6,317 nt of DNA from Clostridia bacterium (GTDB lineage Bacteria > Bacillota > Clostridia > Lachnospirales > CAG-274), in NCBI GenBank assembly GCA_030536675.1, contig JAUNPM010000097.1, forward strand, positions 1-6,317. Direction: 5' to 3'. The first letter of the stretch is position 1. Each line of letters opens with the position of its first letter. A program made the translations under genes and the position numbers. This document shows, piece by piece, positions 1-6,256 of the stretch. The notes under the pieces were generated by a model. That model saw only the letters and a list, made by a program, of their open reading frames with translations, made no database searches and was not told the origin of the DNA.

Positions 1-170
1 GTCTTGCAAACATTGTAAATTCAGATAAAATATGTGTGCTTAATAACGGAGTATTAACGGAACAGGGAACTCACAGTGAGCTTATTTCAAACAACAGCCA
101 TTATGCACAAATGTTTTTAAATCAATATGAGCTTGAAAAATATCGTATGGGAGGTAAAACAAATGAATAA
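1..170 (+). CDS. ABC exporter half-transporter, C-terminal end only (5' cut by window edge)
   Basis: The reading frame that starts at base 3 is open from the window edge to the TAA at 168-170 and gives 55 residues beginning LANIVNSDKICVLNNG. This matches the part of an ABC ATPase just after the switch-histidine (H-loop) strand: the 'adrI.vl..G.i.E.GtH.eLl....Y..m...Q' tail typical of exporter-type half-transporters (here GVLTEQGTHSEL followed by YAQMFLNQ). All catalytic motifs lie outside the window. The frame overlaps the start of the next half-transporter by 8 nt, so the two are probably translationally coupled and form a heterodimer, as in CydD/CydC-type exporters. By gene order this would be the CydD-like partner, but that is inference because the body of the gene is not visible. 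Confidence 0.85.
   Translation, partial: LANIVNSDKICVLNNGVLTEQGTHSELISNNSHYAQMFLNQYELEKYRMGGKTNE
149..154 (+). promoter_or_regulatory. Ribosome binding site for the second ABC half-transporter
   Basis: GGGAGG lies 8 nt before the ATG at 163. It decides the start: the in-frame ATG at 127 lies 22 nt upstream of this Shine-Dalgarno sequence, deep inside the preceding gene, and has no comparable signal of its own. The site is embedded in the last codons of the upstream gene. Confidence 0.85.
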
Positions 171-1821
171 AAGAAGAAACGGCTTTTTAATTATGGCACG
201 CCTTATTGTACTTATAAAGCCTCTAATACATATTATGCTTATTGCCGTTTTATTTGGCATTGCAGGCTATTTATGTGCAATATTTATTCCCATACTGGGA
301 GTATATGCGCTTCTCAATGCCTCAGGCTTAAATATATTTTGCAATATAAAAACCCTTTTTACACTCCTTATTGCATTTGCTCTTTTAAGAGGTATTTTAA
401 GATATATAGAACAGGCTTCAAATCACTTTATAGCCTTTAAACTTTTGGCAGTTATTAGAGATAAGGTTTTTACAGCTCTTCGCAGACTCTGCCCCGCAAA
501 GCTGGAAGGGAGAGATAAGGGCAATTTAATATCCCTTATTACAAGTGACATTGAACTTCTTGAAGTATTCTATGCTCACACAATTTCACCAATACTTATA
601 GCCTTTTTTGTTTCACTTATTATGGTTATATTTATAAGCTGTGTTTCTCCTGTTTTAGGCTGTATAGCCGCTGGGGCATATATTTTCACGGGTGTAGTCA
701 TTCCCCTTGTAAACAGCCGCCTTGTCAGCTCCTACGGCTTTTCCTACAGAAATAAAGCAGGTGAACTCAACTCCCTTTTCCTTGACAGCCTAAGAGGCCT
801 TCAGGAATTGATACAATATCAAAAAACAGACTTAAAGAAAAATGAAATTGCAAATGAAACCGATGAAATAACAAAGCTCCACGGCAAACTTAAGCTAAAG
901 GAAATTTTTTCAATAAACATTACCGATATAACTGTTTATTCCTTTAACATAATTATGATTTTTACATCAGCTTATTTTTATTTAAATAACATAATAAGTT
1001 TTTCGGATTTTATAATTACATCAACGGCTCTTTTAAGCTCTTACGGACCTGTACTTGCCTTAAGCAGTCTTTCAAATAATCTGGCTCAAACTCTTGCAAG
1101 CGGAGAAAGAGTTCTTTCCCTTTTGGAAGAAGAGCCTGTTACTAAAGACAAAACAGACGGAAAGGATACGGACTTTAACAGTGTAAGCTGCCAAAATGTA
1201 ACATTTTCATATGATAAGGTCAAAATACTTGACAATGTTTCAATTGATATTCCGCCAAACAAAATAACAGGAATATACGGAAAAAGCGGCTGCGGCAAGT
1301 CCACTCTTTTAAAACTTATAATGCGTTTTTGGGATAAAGACAAGGGAAGTATCATTCTTTCGGGAACCGAAATAAAAGAAATAAATACCACGTCATTGAG
1401 AAAAAACGAAAGCTACTGTACACAGGAAACTTATCTTTTTAATGACACAATAGGCAACAATATAAAAATTGCGTCTGAAAATGCAACTGACGAAGATATG
1501 ATAAATGCGTCAAAGCTGGCTTCTCTCCACGACTTTGTTTCAGAGCTTCCCTTAGGCTATGACACACCTATAGGCGAGCTTGGCGGCAGACTTTCGGGAG
1601 GAGAAAAACAGCGCATAGGCATAGCAAGAGCATTTTTGTCAAAGGCTCCCCTTATGCTGCTTGACGAGCCAACAAGCAATTTGGACAGTCTTAACGAAGC
1701 TATAATACTTAGATCTCTTAAAAATGCAGATGACAAAACAGTTGTGCTTATTTCACACAAGAGATCCACATTAGCCATTGCAGATAAAATTTACTCAATG
1801 GACAGCGAAAGAAAAAGCTGA
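163..1821 (+). CDS. ABC exporter, fused permease and ATPase half-transporter (CydC/ABCB-like), 552 aa
   Basis: This is an inner-membrane ATP-driven exporter half with the usual order of membrane domain then nucleotide-binding domain. Residues about 20-310 hold six hydrophobic spans, and the ATPase domain occupies about 340-552. Visible ATPase motifs, numbered from the ATG at 163, are an A-loop Tyr350, Walker A GKSGCGKS at 373-380, Q-loop Gln421, signature LSGGE at 477-481, Walker B LMLLDEP with Asp501/Glu502, D-loop SNLD at 505-508 and switch His532. All catalytic residues are intact, so this half should hydrolyse ATP. The N-terminal region resembles the clostridial proteins annotated as CydC-like thiol-reductant or 'amino acid' exporters. 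The CydC label is by resemblance only, and no cytochrome bd genes are visible, so the cargo is unknown. It follows another half-transporter with an 8-nt overlap and is followed by a DUF454 gene 14 nt downstream. The length is normal for the family. Confidence 0.93.
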   Translation: MNKRRNGFLIMARLIVLIKPLIHIMLIAVLFGIAGYLCAIFIPILGVYALLNASGLNIFCNIKTLFTLLIAFALLRGILRYIEQASNHFIAFKLLAVIRDKVFTALRRLCPAKLEGRDKGNLISLITSDIELLEVFYAHTISPILIAFFVSLIMVIFISCVSPVLGCIAAGAYIFTGVVIPLVNSRLVSSYGFSYRNKAGELNSLFLDSLRGLQELIQYQKTDLKKNEIANETDEITKLHGKLKLKEIFSINITDITVYSFNIIMIFTSAYFYLNNIISFSDFIITSTALLSSYGPVLALSSLSNNLAQTLASGERVLSLLEEEPVTKDKTDGKDTDFNSVSCQNVTFSYDKVKILDNVSIDIPPNKITGIYGKSGCGKSTLLKLIMRFWDKDKGSIILSGTEIKEINTTSLRKNESYCTQETYLFNDTIGNNIKIASENATDEDMINASKLASLHDFVSELPLGYDTPIGELGGRLSGGEKQRIGIARAFLSKAPLMLLDEPTSNLDSLNEAIILRSLKNADDKTVVLISHKRSTLAIADKIYSMDSERKS

Positions 1822-1822
1822 A

Positions 1823-1829
1823 GGGAGGT
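1823..1829 (+). promoter_or_regulatory. Ribosome binding site selecting a TTG start
   Basis: GGGAGGT begins right after the stop codon of the ABC gene. Its GGAGG core ends 7 nt before TTG at 1836. No ATG in that frame lies near it, and the ATG at 1843 is out of frame. TTG at 1836 is therefore the best-supported start, and the two genes read as one transcript. Confidence 0.8.
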
Positions 1830-1835
1830 TATATA

Positions 1836-2195
1836 TTGAAATATGTTTGTATAGCACTGGGCTTTTTATGTACGTTTTTAGGCTGTCTGGGAGTTGCACT
1901 TCCCATACTTCCCACTGTGCCCTTTCTCCTTCTTGCATCTTTTTTCTTTGCAAAGGGGAGCGACCGCTTTCACAGCTGGTTTAAATCCACCAAGCTTTAT
2001 AAAAACAATCTGGAAAGCTTTGAACAAAGCAGAAGTATGACATTAAAAACAAAACTGTGTATTCTTATCCCCGTTTCAATTATGCTTTTAATTGCATTTT
2101 TTGCAATGAGTAATTTACCGGGACGGATCGTTATAATAGTTCTTATAATGGTTAAATATTATTATTTCCTTTTCAGAATAAAAACAATACAATAA
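1836..2195 (+). CDS. YbaN/DUF454 family small inner-membrane protein, 119 aa
   Basis: This small, very hydrophobic protein carries the DUF454 (E. coli YbaN) hallmark near its N-terminus: G-LG-CLGVALPILPTVPFLLL followed by A-FFFAKGS-RFHSWF (roughly residues 13-50). Two hydrophobic stretches lie before residue 40, then a charged middle part (about 41-70), then two more hydrophobic stretches (about 73-90 and 96-113). This fits an integral membrane protein with a short exposed loop. The length is typical for the family. It starts with TTG behind a strong Shine-Dalgarno sequence, 14 nt after the ABC exporter gene, and is the last gene before a strong stem-loop, so it is the promoter-distal member of that operon. 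No biochemical function is established for the family. A role as an accessory to the exporter is inferred only from the operon arrangement. Confidence 0.9.
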   Translation: MKYVCIALGFLCTFLGCLGVALPILPTVPFLLLASFFFAKGSDRFHSWFKSTKLYKNNLESFEQSRSMTLKTKLCILIPVSIMLLIAFFAMSNLPGRIVIIVLIMVKYYYFLFRIKTIQ

Positions 2196-2204
2196 TTTTA
2201 TACT

Positions 2205-2246
2205 GCAAGAGGTGGGAAACCCCAAAATTTCCCACCTCTTGCTTTT
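2205..2246 (+). terminator. Intrinsic terminator at the end of the ABC exporter/DUF454 operon
   Basis: A perfect 15-bp inverted repeat runs from 2205-2219 (GCAAGAGGTGGGAAA) to 2228-2242. It has an 8-nt loop and is followed by TTTT. It starts 10 nt after the DUF454 stop codon. It also lies immediately beyond the stop of the converging - strand gene (2245-2247), so its RNA mirror image could protect or end that transcript too. On the - strand side, however, the following bases (AGTATAAAATT) form a poor U-tract, so efficient termination is expected mainly for the + strand. Confidence 0.85.
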
Positions 2247-3390
2247 AATATTCATCTAAAAAATGATGCTTAACTCCGTTCTCTTTATAAGCAATTATTG
2301 TTTTTAAATTTACATTTTCCACACTTTTATAAATATTTCCCTCAACAAAAGGATTTATCTTTTTCATTTCTGCAATCAGCTTTTTGATTTCCATACGCTT
2401 TGATACCTCTCTTCCGTCTGCTCTGCAGCTTGTGCAGGTATCCGTAAATTTACAGGCACACTGTATAAATCTTAAGTTGTTATGATCTCGCCAGCTTTTA
2501 ATATCTTCTTCACGAATCAAATACATAGGTCTTATAAGCTCCATACCTTCAAAATTAGTGCTGTGAAGTTTAGGCATCATAGTCTGGACCTGTCCCCCGT
2601 AAAGCATACCCATTAATATTGTTTCTATTACATCATCATAGTGATGTCCCAATGCAATTTTGTTGCAGCCAAGCTCTTTAGCCTTGCTGTATAAATATCC
2701 CCTTCTCATTCTTGCACATAAATAGCAGGGATTTTTTTCAACATTATATACCGCTTCAAATATTTCGCTTTCAAACACAGTTATGGGTATCCCCATTATT
2801 TCCGCATTGTGCTCTATTACCCTTCTGTTGGCGTCACTGTATCCCGGATCCATAACCAAGAACACAAGCTCAAAGGGAAACTTATTATGCCTTTTTATTT
2901 CCTGAAAAAGCTTTGCCATAAGCATTGAGTCCTTGCCTCCCGAAATACATACGGCAACCTTGTCATTCTCCTTTAAAAGCTCATATTCCTTTATAGCCTT
3001 TGCAAATTTTGAAAAAATATCTTTTCTGAATTTTTTCTGTAGGCTGTACTCAATATCTCTTTTTCTGTCAGCTTTTTCATCACTTTCATTTATTACTCTT
3101 AACAGCCACCCGTTATATCCGCCTTTAAGACTGTAAGCCTCAAACCCCATTTCACACAGCCTTTTTGCATATTCAACGCTGTATATTCCTCTTGCGCAGT
3201 ATAATATTATCTTCTTGTCCTTAGGCAATTCATCTGCTCTTTTAAACAGCTCACATTCACTTATGTTGACGGCTTTAGGTATCATACCGTAATTTACGGA
3301 AGCCTCACTTCTCATATCCACAAGAACATATTGTTCCTCGGGCATTTTAATAACCTCATCATATTCAATTTCATATATTTTATTACTCAT
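2245..3390 (-). CDS. Rhodanese domain fused to TtcA-like PP-loop ATPase (probable tRNA thiolation enzyme), 381 aa
   Basis: Numbering is from the ATG at 3390. Residues about 5-100 form a rhodanese domain with a full active-site loop CARGIYS (Cys65), fitting a persulfide carrier. Residues about 115-381 are an adenylating PP-loop domain of the TtcA/TtuA group. It has SGGKDS at 150-155, the paired cysteines PCYLCARMRRG (Cys222, Cys225), the ALGHHYDD motif at about 246-253, and further cysteines at 311, 313, 319 and 322. TtcA enzymes use ATP and a [4Fe-4S] cluster held by three such cysteines to make 2-thiocytidine at tRNA position 32. Here Cys222, Cys225 and probably Cys311 or Cys313 would fill that role. 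The attached rhodanese could hand sulfur on within the same chain; this is inference. The exact RNA target could differ, so no gene symbol is given. It is a single-gene unit with its own consensus promoter. A GTG seven codons upstream was rejected as the start. Confidence 0.9.
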   Translation of the reverse strand: MSNKIYEIEYDEVIKMPEEQYVLVDMRSEASVNYGMIPKAVNISECELFKRADELPKDKKIILYCARGIYSVEYAKRLCEMGFEAYSLKGGYNGWLLRVINESDEKADRKRDIEYSLQKKFRKDIFSKFAKAIKEYELLKENDKVAVCISGGKDSMLMAKLFQEIKRHNKFPFELVFLVMDPGYSDANRRVIEHNAEIMGIPITVFESEIFEAVYNVEKNPCYLCARMRRGYLYSKAKELGCNKIALGHHYDDVIETILMGMLYGGQVQTMMPKLHSTNFEGMELIRPMYLIREEDIKSWRDHNNLRFIQCACKFTDTCTSCRADGREVSKRMEIKKLIAEMKKINPFVEGNIYKSVENVNLKTIIAYKENGVKHHFLDEY

Positions 3391-3397
3391 TTCAAAT

Positions 3398-3401
3398 CTC
3401 C
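3398..3401 (-). promoter_or_regulatory. Ribosome binding site of the rhodanese-TtcA gene
   Basis: On the - strand ACGGAGAT is followed by TTTGAA and ATG. The GGAG core lies 7 nt before the ATG at 3390. This supports that start over the in-frame GTG at 3411, which lies upstream of the site. Confidence 0.8.
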
Positions 3402-3429
3402 GTATACACACTTATTTTTCAATAATGTG

Positions 3430-3458
3430 ATTATAAAGCCAAATCATTTTTATGTCAA
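3430..3458 (-). promoter_or_regulatory. Consensus housekeeping sigma promoter for the rhodanese-TtcA gene
   Basis: Read on the - strand, TTGACA (3458-3453) and TATAAT (3435-3430) are separated by exactly 17 bp, a perfect match to the SigA/sigma-70 consensus. A start about 6-7 nt beyond the -10 box (near 3423) would leave a leader of roughly 33 nt that contains the ribosome binding site. No operator or leader structure is visible between the promoter and the gene, so strong, largely constitutive expression is expected. Confidence 0.88.
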
Positions 3459-3461
3459 CAC

Positions 3462-3503
3462 AAAAAATCTTCCGCAATATCAACATAAAACGGAAGATTT
3501 TTT
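3462..3503 (-). terminator. Intrinsic terminator of the permease-dehydrogenase gene
   Basis: A 13-bp inverted repeat with a CGGAAGAT core pairs 3491-3503 with 3462-3474 across a 16-nt loop. On the - strand the RNA ends in a run of six U residues (3467-3462), which also forms the base of the stem by pairing with A residues. It starts about 15 nt after the stop codon at 3519. It ends four bases from the -35 box of the next gene, so it insulates that promoter from read-through. Confidence 0.87.
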
Positions 3504-3518
3504 TATTTAAATATGATT

Positions 3519-6179
3519 TTACAAGGCTTTTCTGTATATTTCCGCAATTTCCTTTTCACTGAAAACAACAGGATTATTTGCTACGCTTGCCGCAGAAACC
3601 TTCATACAGTTTTCAGCCATCCAAGGAATATCCTTTTCTTCAATTCCAAGCTGTGACAGCGTTATATCAAGCCCTATATTTTTAAGCAAAGTCCTTACTT
3701 TAGGTGCACAGTCCTCTGCCGTAAGTCCGCCCATAGCTCTTGCTATATTGCCGAACTTAAATCTTTCACCCTTATAGGAAGCCTCAATAATAACGGGAGT
3801 AAGTGCCGCAAGACCCTTTCCGTGTACAATATCCTTTAAGCCGCTTGCAGGGTGCTCCATACCGTGAGCCAGAGTGACCCCTGCCGTATTTATTACCATA
3901 CCGCCGATAGTACTTGCAAGGGTTATCTTTTCCCAACCCTCTTTATATGTAGGATCATTATAGACCCTAACAAGATTGTCAGCAATAAGTTTGATCGCAT
4001 ACATACTTAATGCGTCTGTAAAAGGCTGTGAAATTTTTGAGGTATAAGCCTCCATACAGTGACAAAGTGCGTCAAAACCAACTGAAGCCAATATTTGTTT
4101 AGGCATAGTCATCATACATTCGGGATCCACAATTGATACCTTTGCAATAATGGCATTGCATCTTAAAGATTTTTTATCCCCTGTTTCGGGATTTGTAAGC
4201 ACCGCAAATCCGTTTCCTTCGGAACCCGTACCACAAGTGGTAGGTATAAGTATAAGGGGAAGAGCTTTGTCGCTTTGAAGCCTGTTAAAAATATAATCGT
4301 TTACATTACCCTTATTAACTGCAAGGAAAGCTATAGCCTTTGCACAGTCCATAATACTTCCGCCGCCTACTGCAACAACAACATCACAATTATTTTCAAC
4401 TGCAAAAGCAGCACCTTCTTCAGCTGTTGTAGTAAGAGGATTTTGCTTTACTTTATCAAAAAGCACCGTTTCAATCCCCTCTGCTTTAAGAGAATTGTTT
4501 ATTCTGTCATAAAGCCCGGACTTTTTGGCACTGCTGCCACCTGTAACAATAAGTGCCTTTTTGCCGTAATTTTTAGTAAATTTACCGGTTTCGTTTACCT
4601 TTCCGGAACCAAACACAATATTCACAGGCAAATTGTAGTTAAAGCATATTGCAGCTTTTTCATCTGTCTTTTCACTGCCGTAAACTCTCTTAACAGCCTT
4701 TTCAACAGAAACTTCAAATTCACCGTCAACACTTGTCATTTCATCAAGCTCATCAACTGCAACATCAATGTGTGAACCAAACTTTTCCTTGTACTTGAGC
4801 TTACAGTAAATAGCAAAGAACACACCCAATATACACCAGCCGCCTGCCATTATCCATTCCTGCCATACAAGTGAACAGCCTGAATTAGGTATAATATACA
4901 TTAAAAGCATAATTCCTGACATAAGAACAGCCATAGTTCCCACAAATTTATAATGCTTTACCTTATAAGGTCTTTTAAGCTCTGGATCTTTCTTTCTTAA
5001 TATAAGGAAAGAAAGAGCAACCATACAATAAGCAAGCACACAGCCAAAGTTGCCTGCGTCAACTATCCATAAAAGCATTTTACGTCCGAAGAAAGGCGCA
5101 ATTATTGAAAGAATACCTATTAAATAAAGAGCATTTACAGGAGTTTTGTTCTTTTTGTGAAGCTTTACAAATGTTCTCGGTATCATATAAGACTCTGCCA
5201 TTGAATACATAGCACGGCTTCCTCCCAAAAGGAAAGAATTCCAGCTTGTTACAATACCACACATACCGCCTATAATAAGCACCTTTGACATAACCGAACT
5301 GTTAAATGCCTTAGCCATAGCGTCTGCTGTTACAAGTCCCGCACCGCTTTCTGCTGACATTCTGATCTCATCGGCACTCATCATATAACCTACGGCAATA
5401 ATAATAAGTCCGTAGAAAACGACCGCAAGCACAATTGAAAGTATCATTATTCTGCCTATTTTCTTAAGAGGTACGTTTATTTCTTCAGCTGCCTGAGGAA
5501 TAACGTCAAAGCCTATAAAAAAGAACGGTGTTATAAGAGCAACCTTCATAACAGACAATATTGTGTCCTTTCCCGTTTCTCCCGCAAAAAGCTGTCCCTG
5601 TAAATTTGAAGCATCACCTCTTAAGGCAGATGACACAACAAGAAGTATACCTATAGCACCTATAATGACCGTAAGTATTGTTTGAAGCTTTGCGGCAGCC
5701 TCAGCACCTTTAATATTTATGTATGTAATACAAATTGTTACAATTATAGCTACAGCAAGCCAAGAAGCATACACATCAAAGCCTGCAACAGTATATAAAT
5801 ATCCCTTTAAAAATCCCGGGAAAATATACTGTATAATAGTTGGAAAGGCACAAGCCTCAAAGCAAACAACGCTTACATATCCAAGTATTATAGCCCATGT
5901 ACAAATAAATGAGCCTACGGGACCCATAGCCTTGTAACTGAAAACGTGTTCACCGCCGCATTGAGGCATTGCAGAAGTAAGCTCACCGTAAGTAAGACCT
6001 ACAAAGAAGATCATAACACCGCCAATACAAAAGCCAATAGCAGCACCTAAAACACCGCCTGCCTGTATCCAGTCACCTGTTGAAACGACCCAGCCCCAGC
6101 CAATCATTGCACCAAAGGCTATAACAAGTATATCCCACATACTAAACACTTTGTCAAATTCCGATTTTTTCTTTTCCAT
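3519..6179 (-). CDS. APC-superfamily permease fused to iron-containing alcohol dehydrogenase, 886 aa
   Basis: Two complete proteins are joined in one frame. Residues about 12-460 form an amino acid/polyamine/organocation permease with twelve hydrophobic helices. It has the unwound helix-1 motif GAMIGWGW (23-30) and a helix-6 motif FFFIGFD...AAEE (219-233). Residues about 461-511 are a charged, acidic linker. Residues 512-886 are a full group III (Fe-type) alcohol dehydrogenase: NYNLPVNIVFGSG near the start, nucleotide-binding GGGS--D at 605-611, PTTCGTGSE at 646-654, metal ligands Asp703, His707, His772 and His786, and conserved His776. APC permeases have cytoplasmic ends, so the enzyme should sit at the inner membrane face. 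It probably interconverts an aldehyde and an alcohol with NAD(P)H next to a transporter for an amino-acid- or amine-like solute; the substrate is unknown. No stop, frameshift or credible internal ribosome binding site separates the halves. The start ATG has AAAGG 10 nt upstream. A leader terminator-like hairpin precedes it and an intrinsic terminator follows it. Confidence 0.92.
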   Translation of the reverse strand: MEKKKSEFDKVFSMWDILVIAFGAMIGWGWVVSTGDWIQAGGVLGAAIGFCIGGVMIFFVGLTYGELTSAMPQCGGEHVFSYKAMGPVGSFICTWAIILGYVSVVCFEACAFPTIIQYIFPGFLKGYLYTVAGFDVYASWLAVAIIVTICITYINIKGAEAAAKLQTILTVIIGAIGILLVVSSALRGDASNLQGQLFAGETGKDTILSVMKVALITPFFFIGFDVIPQAAEEINVPLKKIGRIMILSIVLAVVFYGLIIIAVGYMMSADEIRMSAESGAGLVTADAMAKAFNSSVMSKVLIIGGMCGIVTSWNSFLLGGSRAMYSMAESYMIPRTFVKLHKKNKTPVNALYLIGILSIIAPFFGRKMLLWIVDAGNFGCVLAYCMVALSFLILRKKDPELKRPYKVKHYKFVGTMAVLMSGIMLLMYIIPNSGCSLVWQEWIMAGGWCILGVFFAIYCKLKYKEKFGSHIDVAVDELDEMTSVDGEFEVSVEKAVKRVYGSEKTDEKAAICFNYNLPVNIVFGSGKVNETGKFTKNYGKKALIVTGGSSAKKSGLYDRINNSLKAEGIETVLFDKVKQNPLTTTAEEGAAFAVENNCDVVVAVGGGSIMDCAKAIAFLAVNKGNVNDYIFNRLQSDKALPLILIPTTCGTGSEGNGFAVLTNPETGDKKSLRCNAIIAKVSIVDPECMMTMPKQILASVGFDALCHCMEAYTSKISQPFTDALSMYAIKLIADNLVRVYNDPTYKEGWEKITLASTIGGMVINTAGVTLAHGMEHPASGLKDIVHGKGLAALTPVIIEASYKGERFKFGNIARAMGGLTAEDCAPKVRTLLKNIGLDITLSQLGIEEKDIPWMAENCMKVSAASVANNPVVFSEKEIAEIYRKAL

Positions 6180-6189
6180 AAATACACAA

Positions 6190-6195
6190 CCTTTC
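6190..6195 (-). promoter_or_regulatory. Ribosome binding site of the permease-dehydrogenase gene
   Basis: GAAAGG on the - strand lies 10 nt before the ATG at 6179. It is a moderate Shine-Dalgarno match and sits only 4 nt after the U-run of the leader hairpin. A transcript ended at that hairpin would therefore lack the ribosome binding site altogether. Confidence 0.65.
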
Positions 6196-6199
6196 GGGC

Positions 6200-6256
6200 A
6201 AAAAAAACAGCGTTACAAGACAGAGCATCAAAGGATACTCCGCCTGCAACGCCATT
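6200..6256 (-). terminator. Terminator-like leader hairpin (possible attenuator) before the permease-dehydrogenase gene
   Basis: On the - strand an outer stem pairs GCGTTGCA (6252-6245) with TGTAACGC (6217-6210), 8 bp with one G-U. An inner stem pairs GAGTATC (6240-6234) with GATGCTC (6229-6223), 7 bp with one G-U, around a CTTT loop. A small internal loop lies between them. Further A-U and G-U pairs can extend the base. The hairpin is followed by TG and eight T residues (6207-6200). The layout is that of an intrinsic terminator, yet only 20 nt separate the T-run from the start codon. That is too little for a new promoter, so transcription of the gene must pass through it. It may be a conditional attenuator or the leaky end of an upstream gene. 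The AT-rich 61 bases beyond it to the window edge show no convincing -35/-10 pair, and I recognise no known riboswitch class. Confidence 0.7.

Noticed and set aside
127..162. Longer start (ATG 127) for the ABC half-transporter
   Set aside because: It lies deep in the preceding gene with no Shine-Dalgarno sequence at proper distance, whereas GGGAGG sits 8 nt before the ATG at 163.
1778..1984. 68-codon + strand frame across the ABC/DUF454 junction
   Set aside because: It overlaps both supported genes out of frame and shows no family features.
3391..3411. GTG start adding seven residues to the rhodanese-TtcA protein
   Set aside because: The ribosome binding site GGAG (3401-3398) lies between this GTG and the ATG at 3390 and is correctly spaced only for the ATG.
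4737..4739. Internal Met481 as a separate start for the alcohol dehydrogenase
   Set aside because: The upstream bases (GATGAGCTTGATGAA) contain no good Shine-Dalgarno sequence, and the reading frame is continuous from the permease.
4275..4775. 166-codon open frame on the + strand opposite the dehydrogenase part
   Set aside because: It is the shadow of a well-supported Fe-ADH coding region, with no ribosome binding site and no recognisable family.
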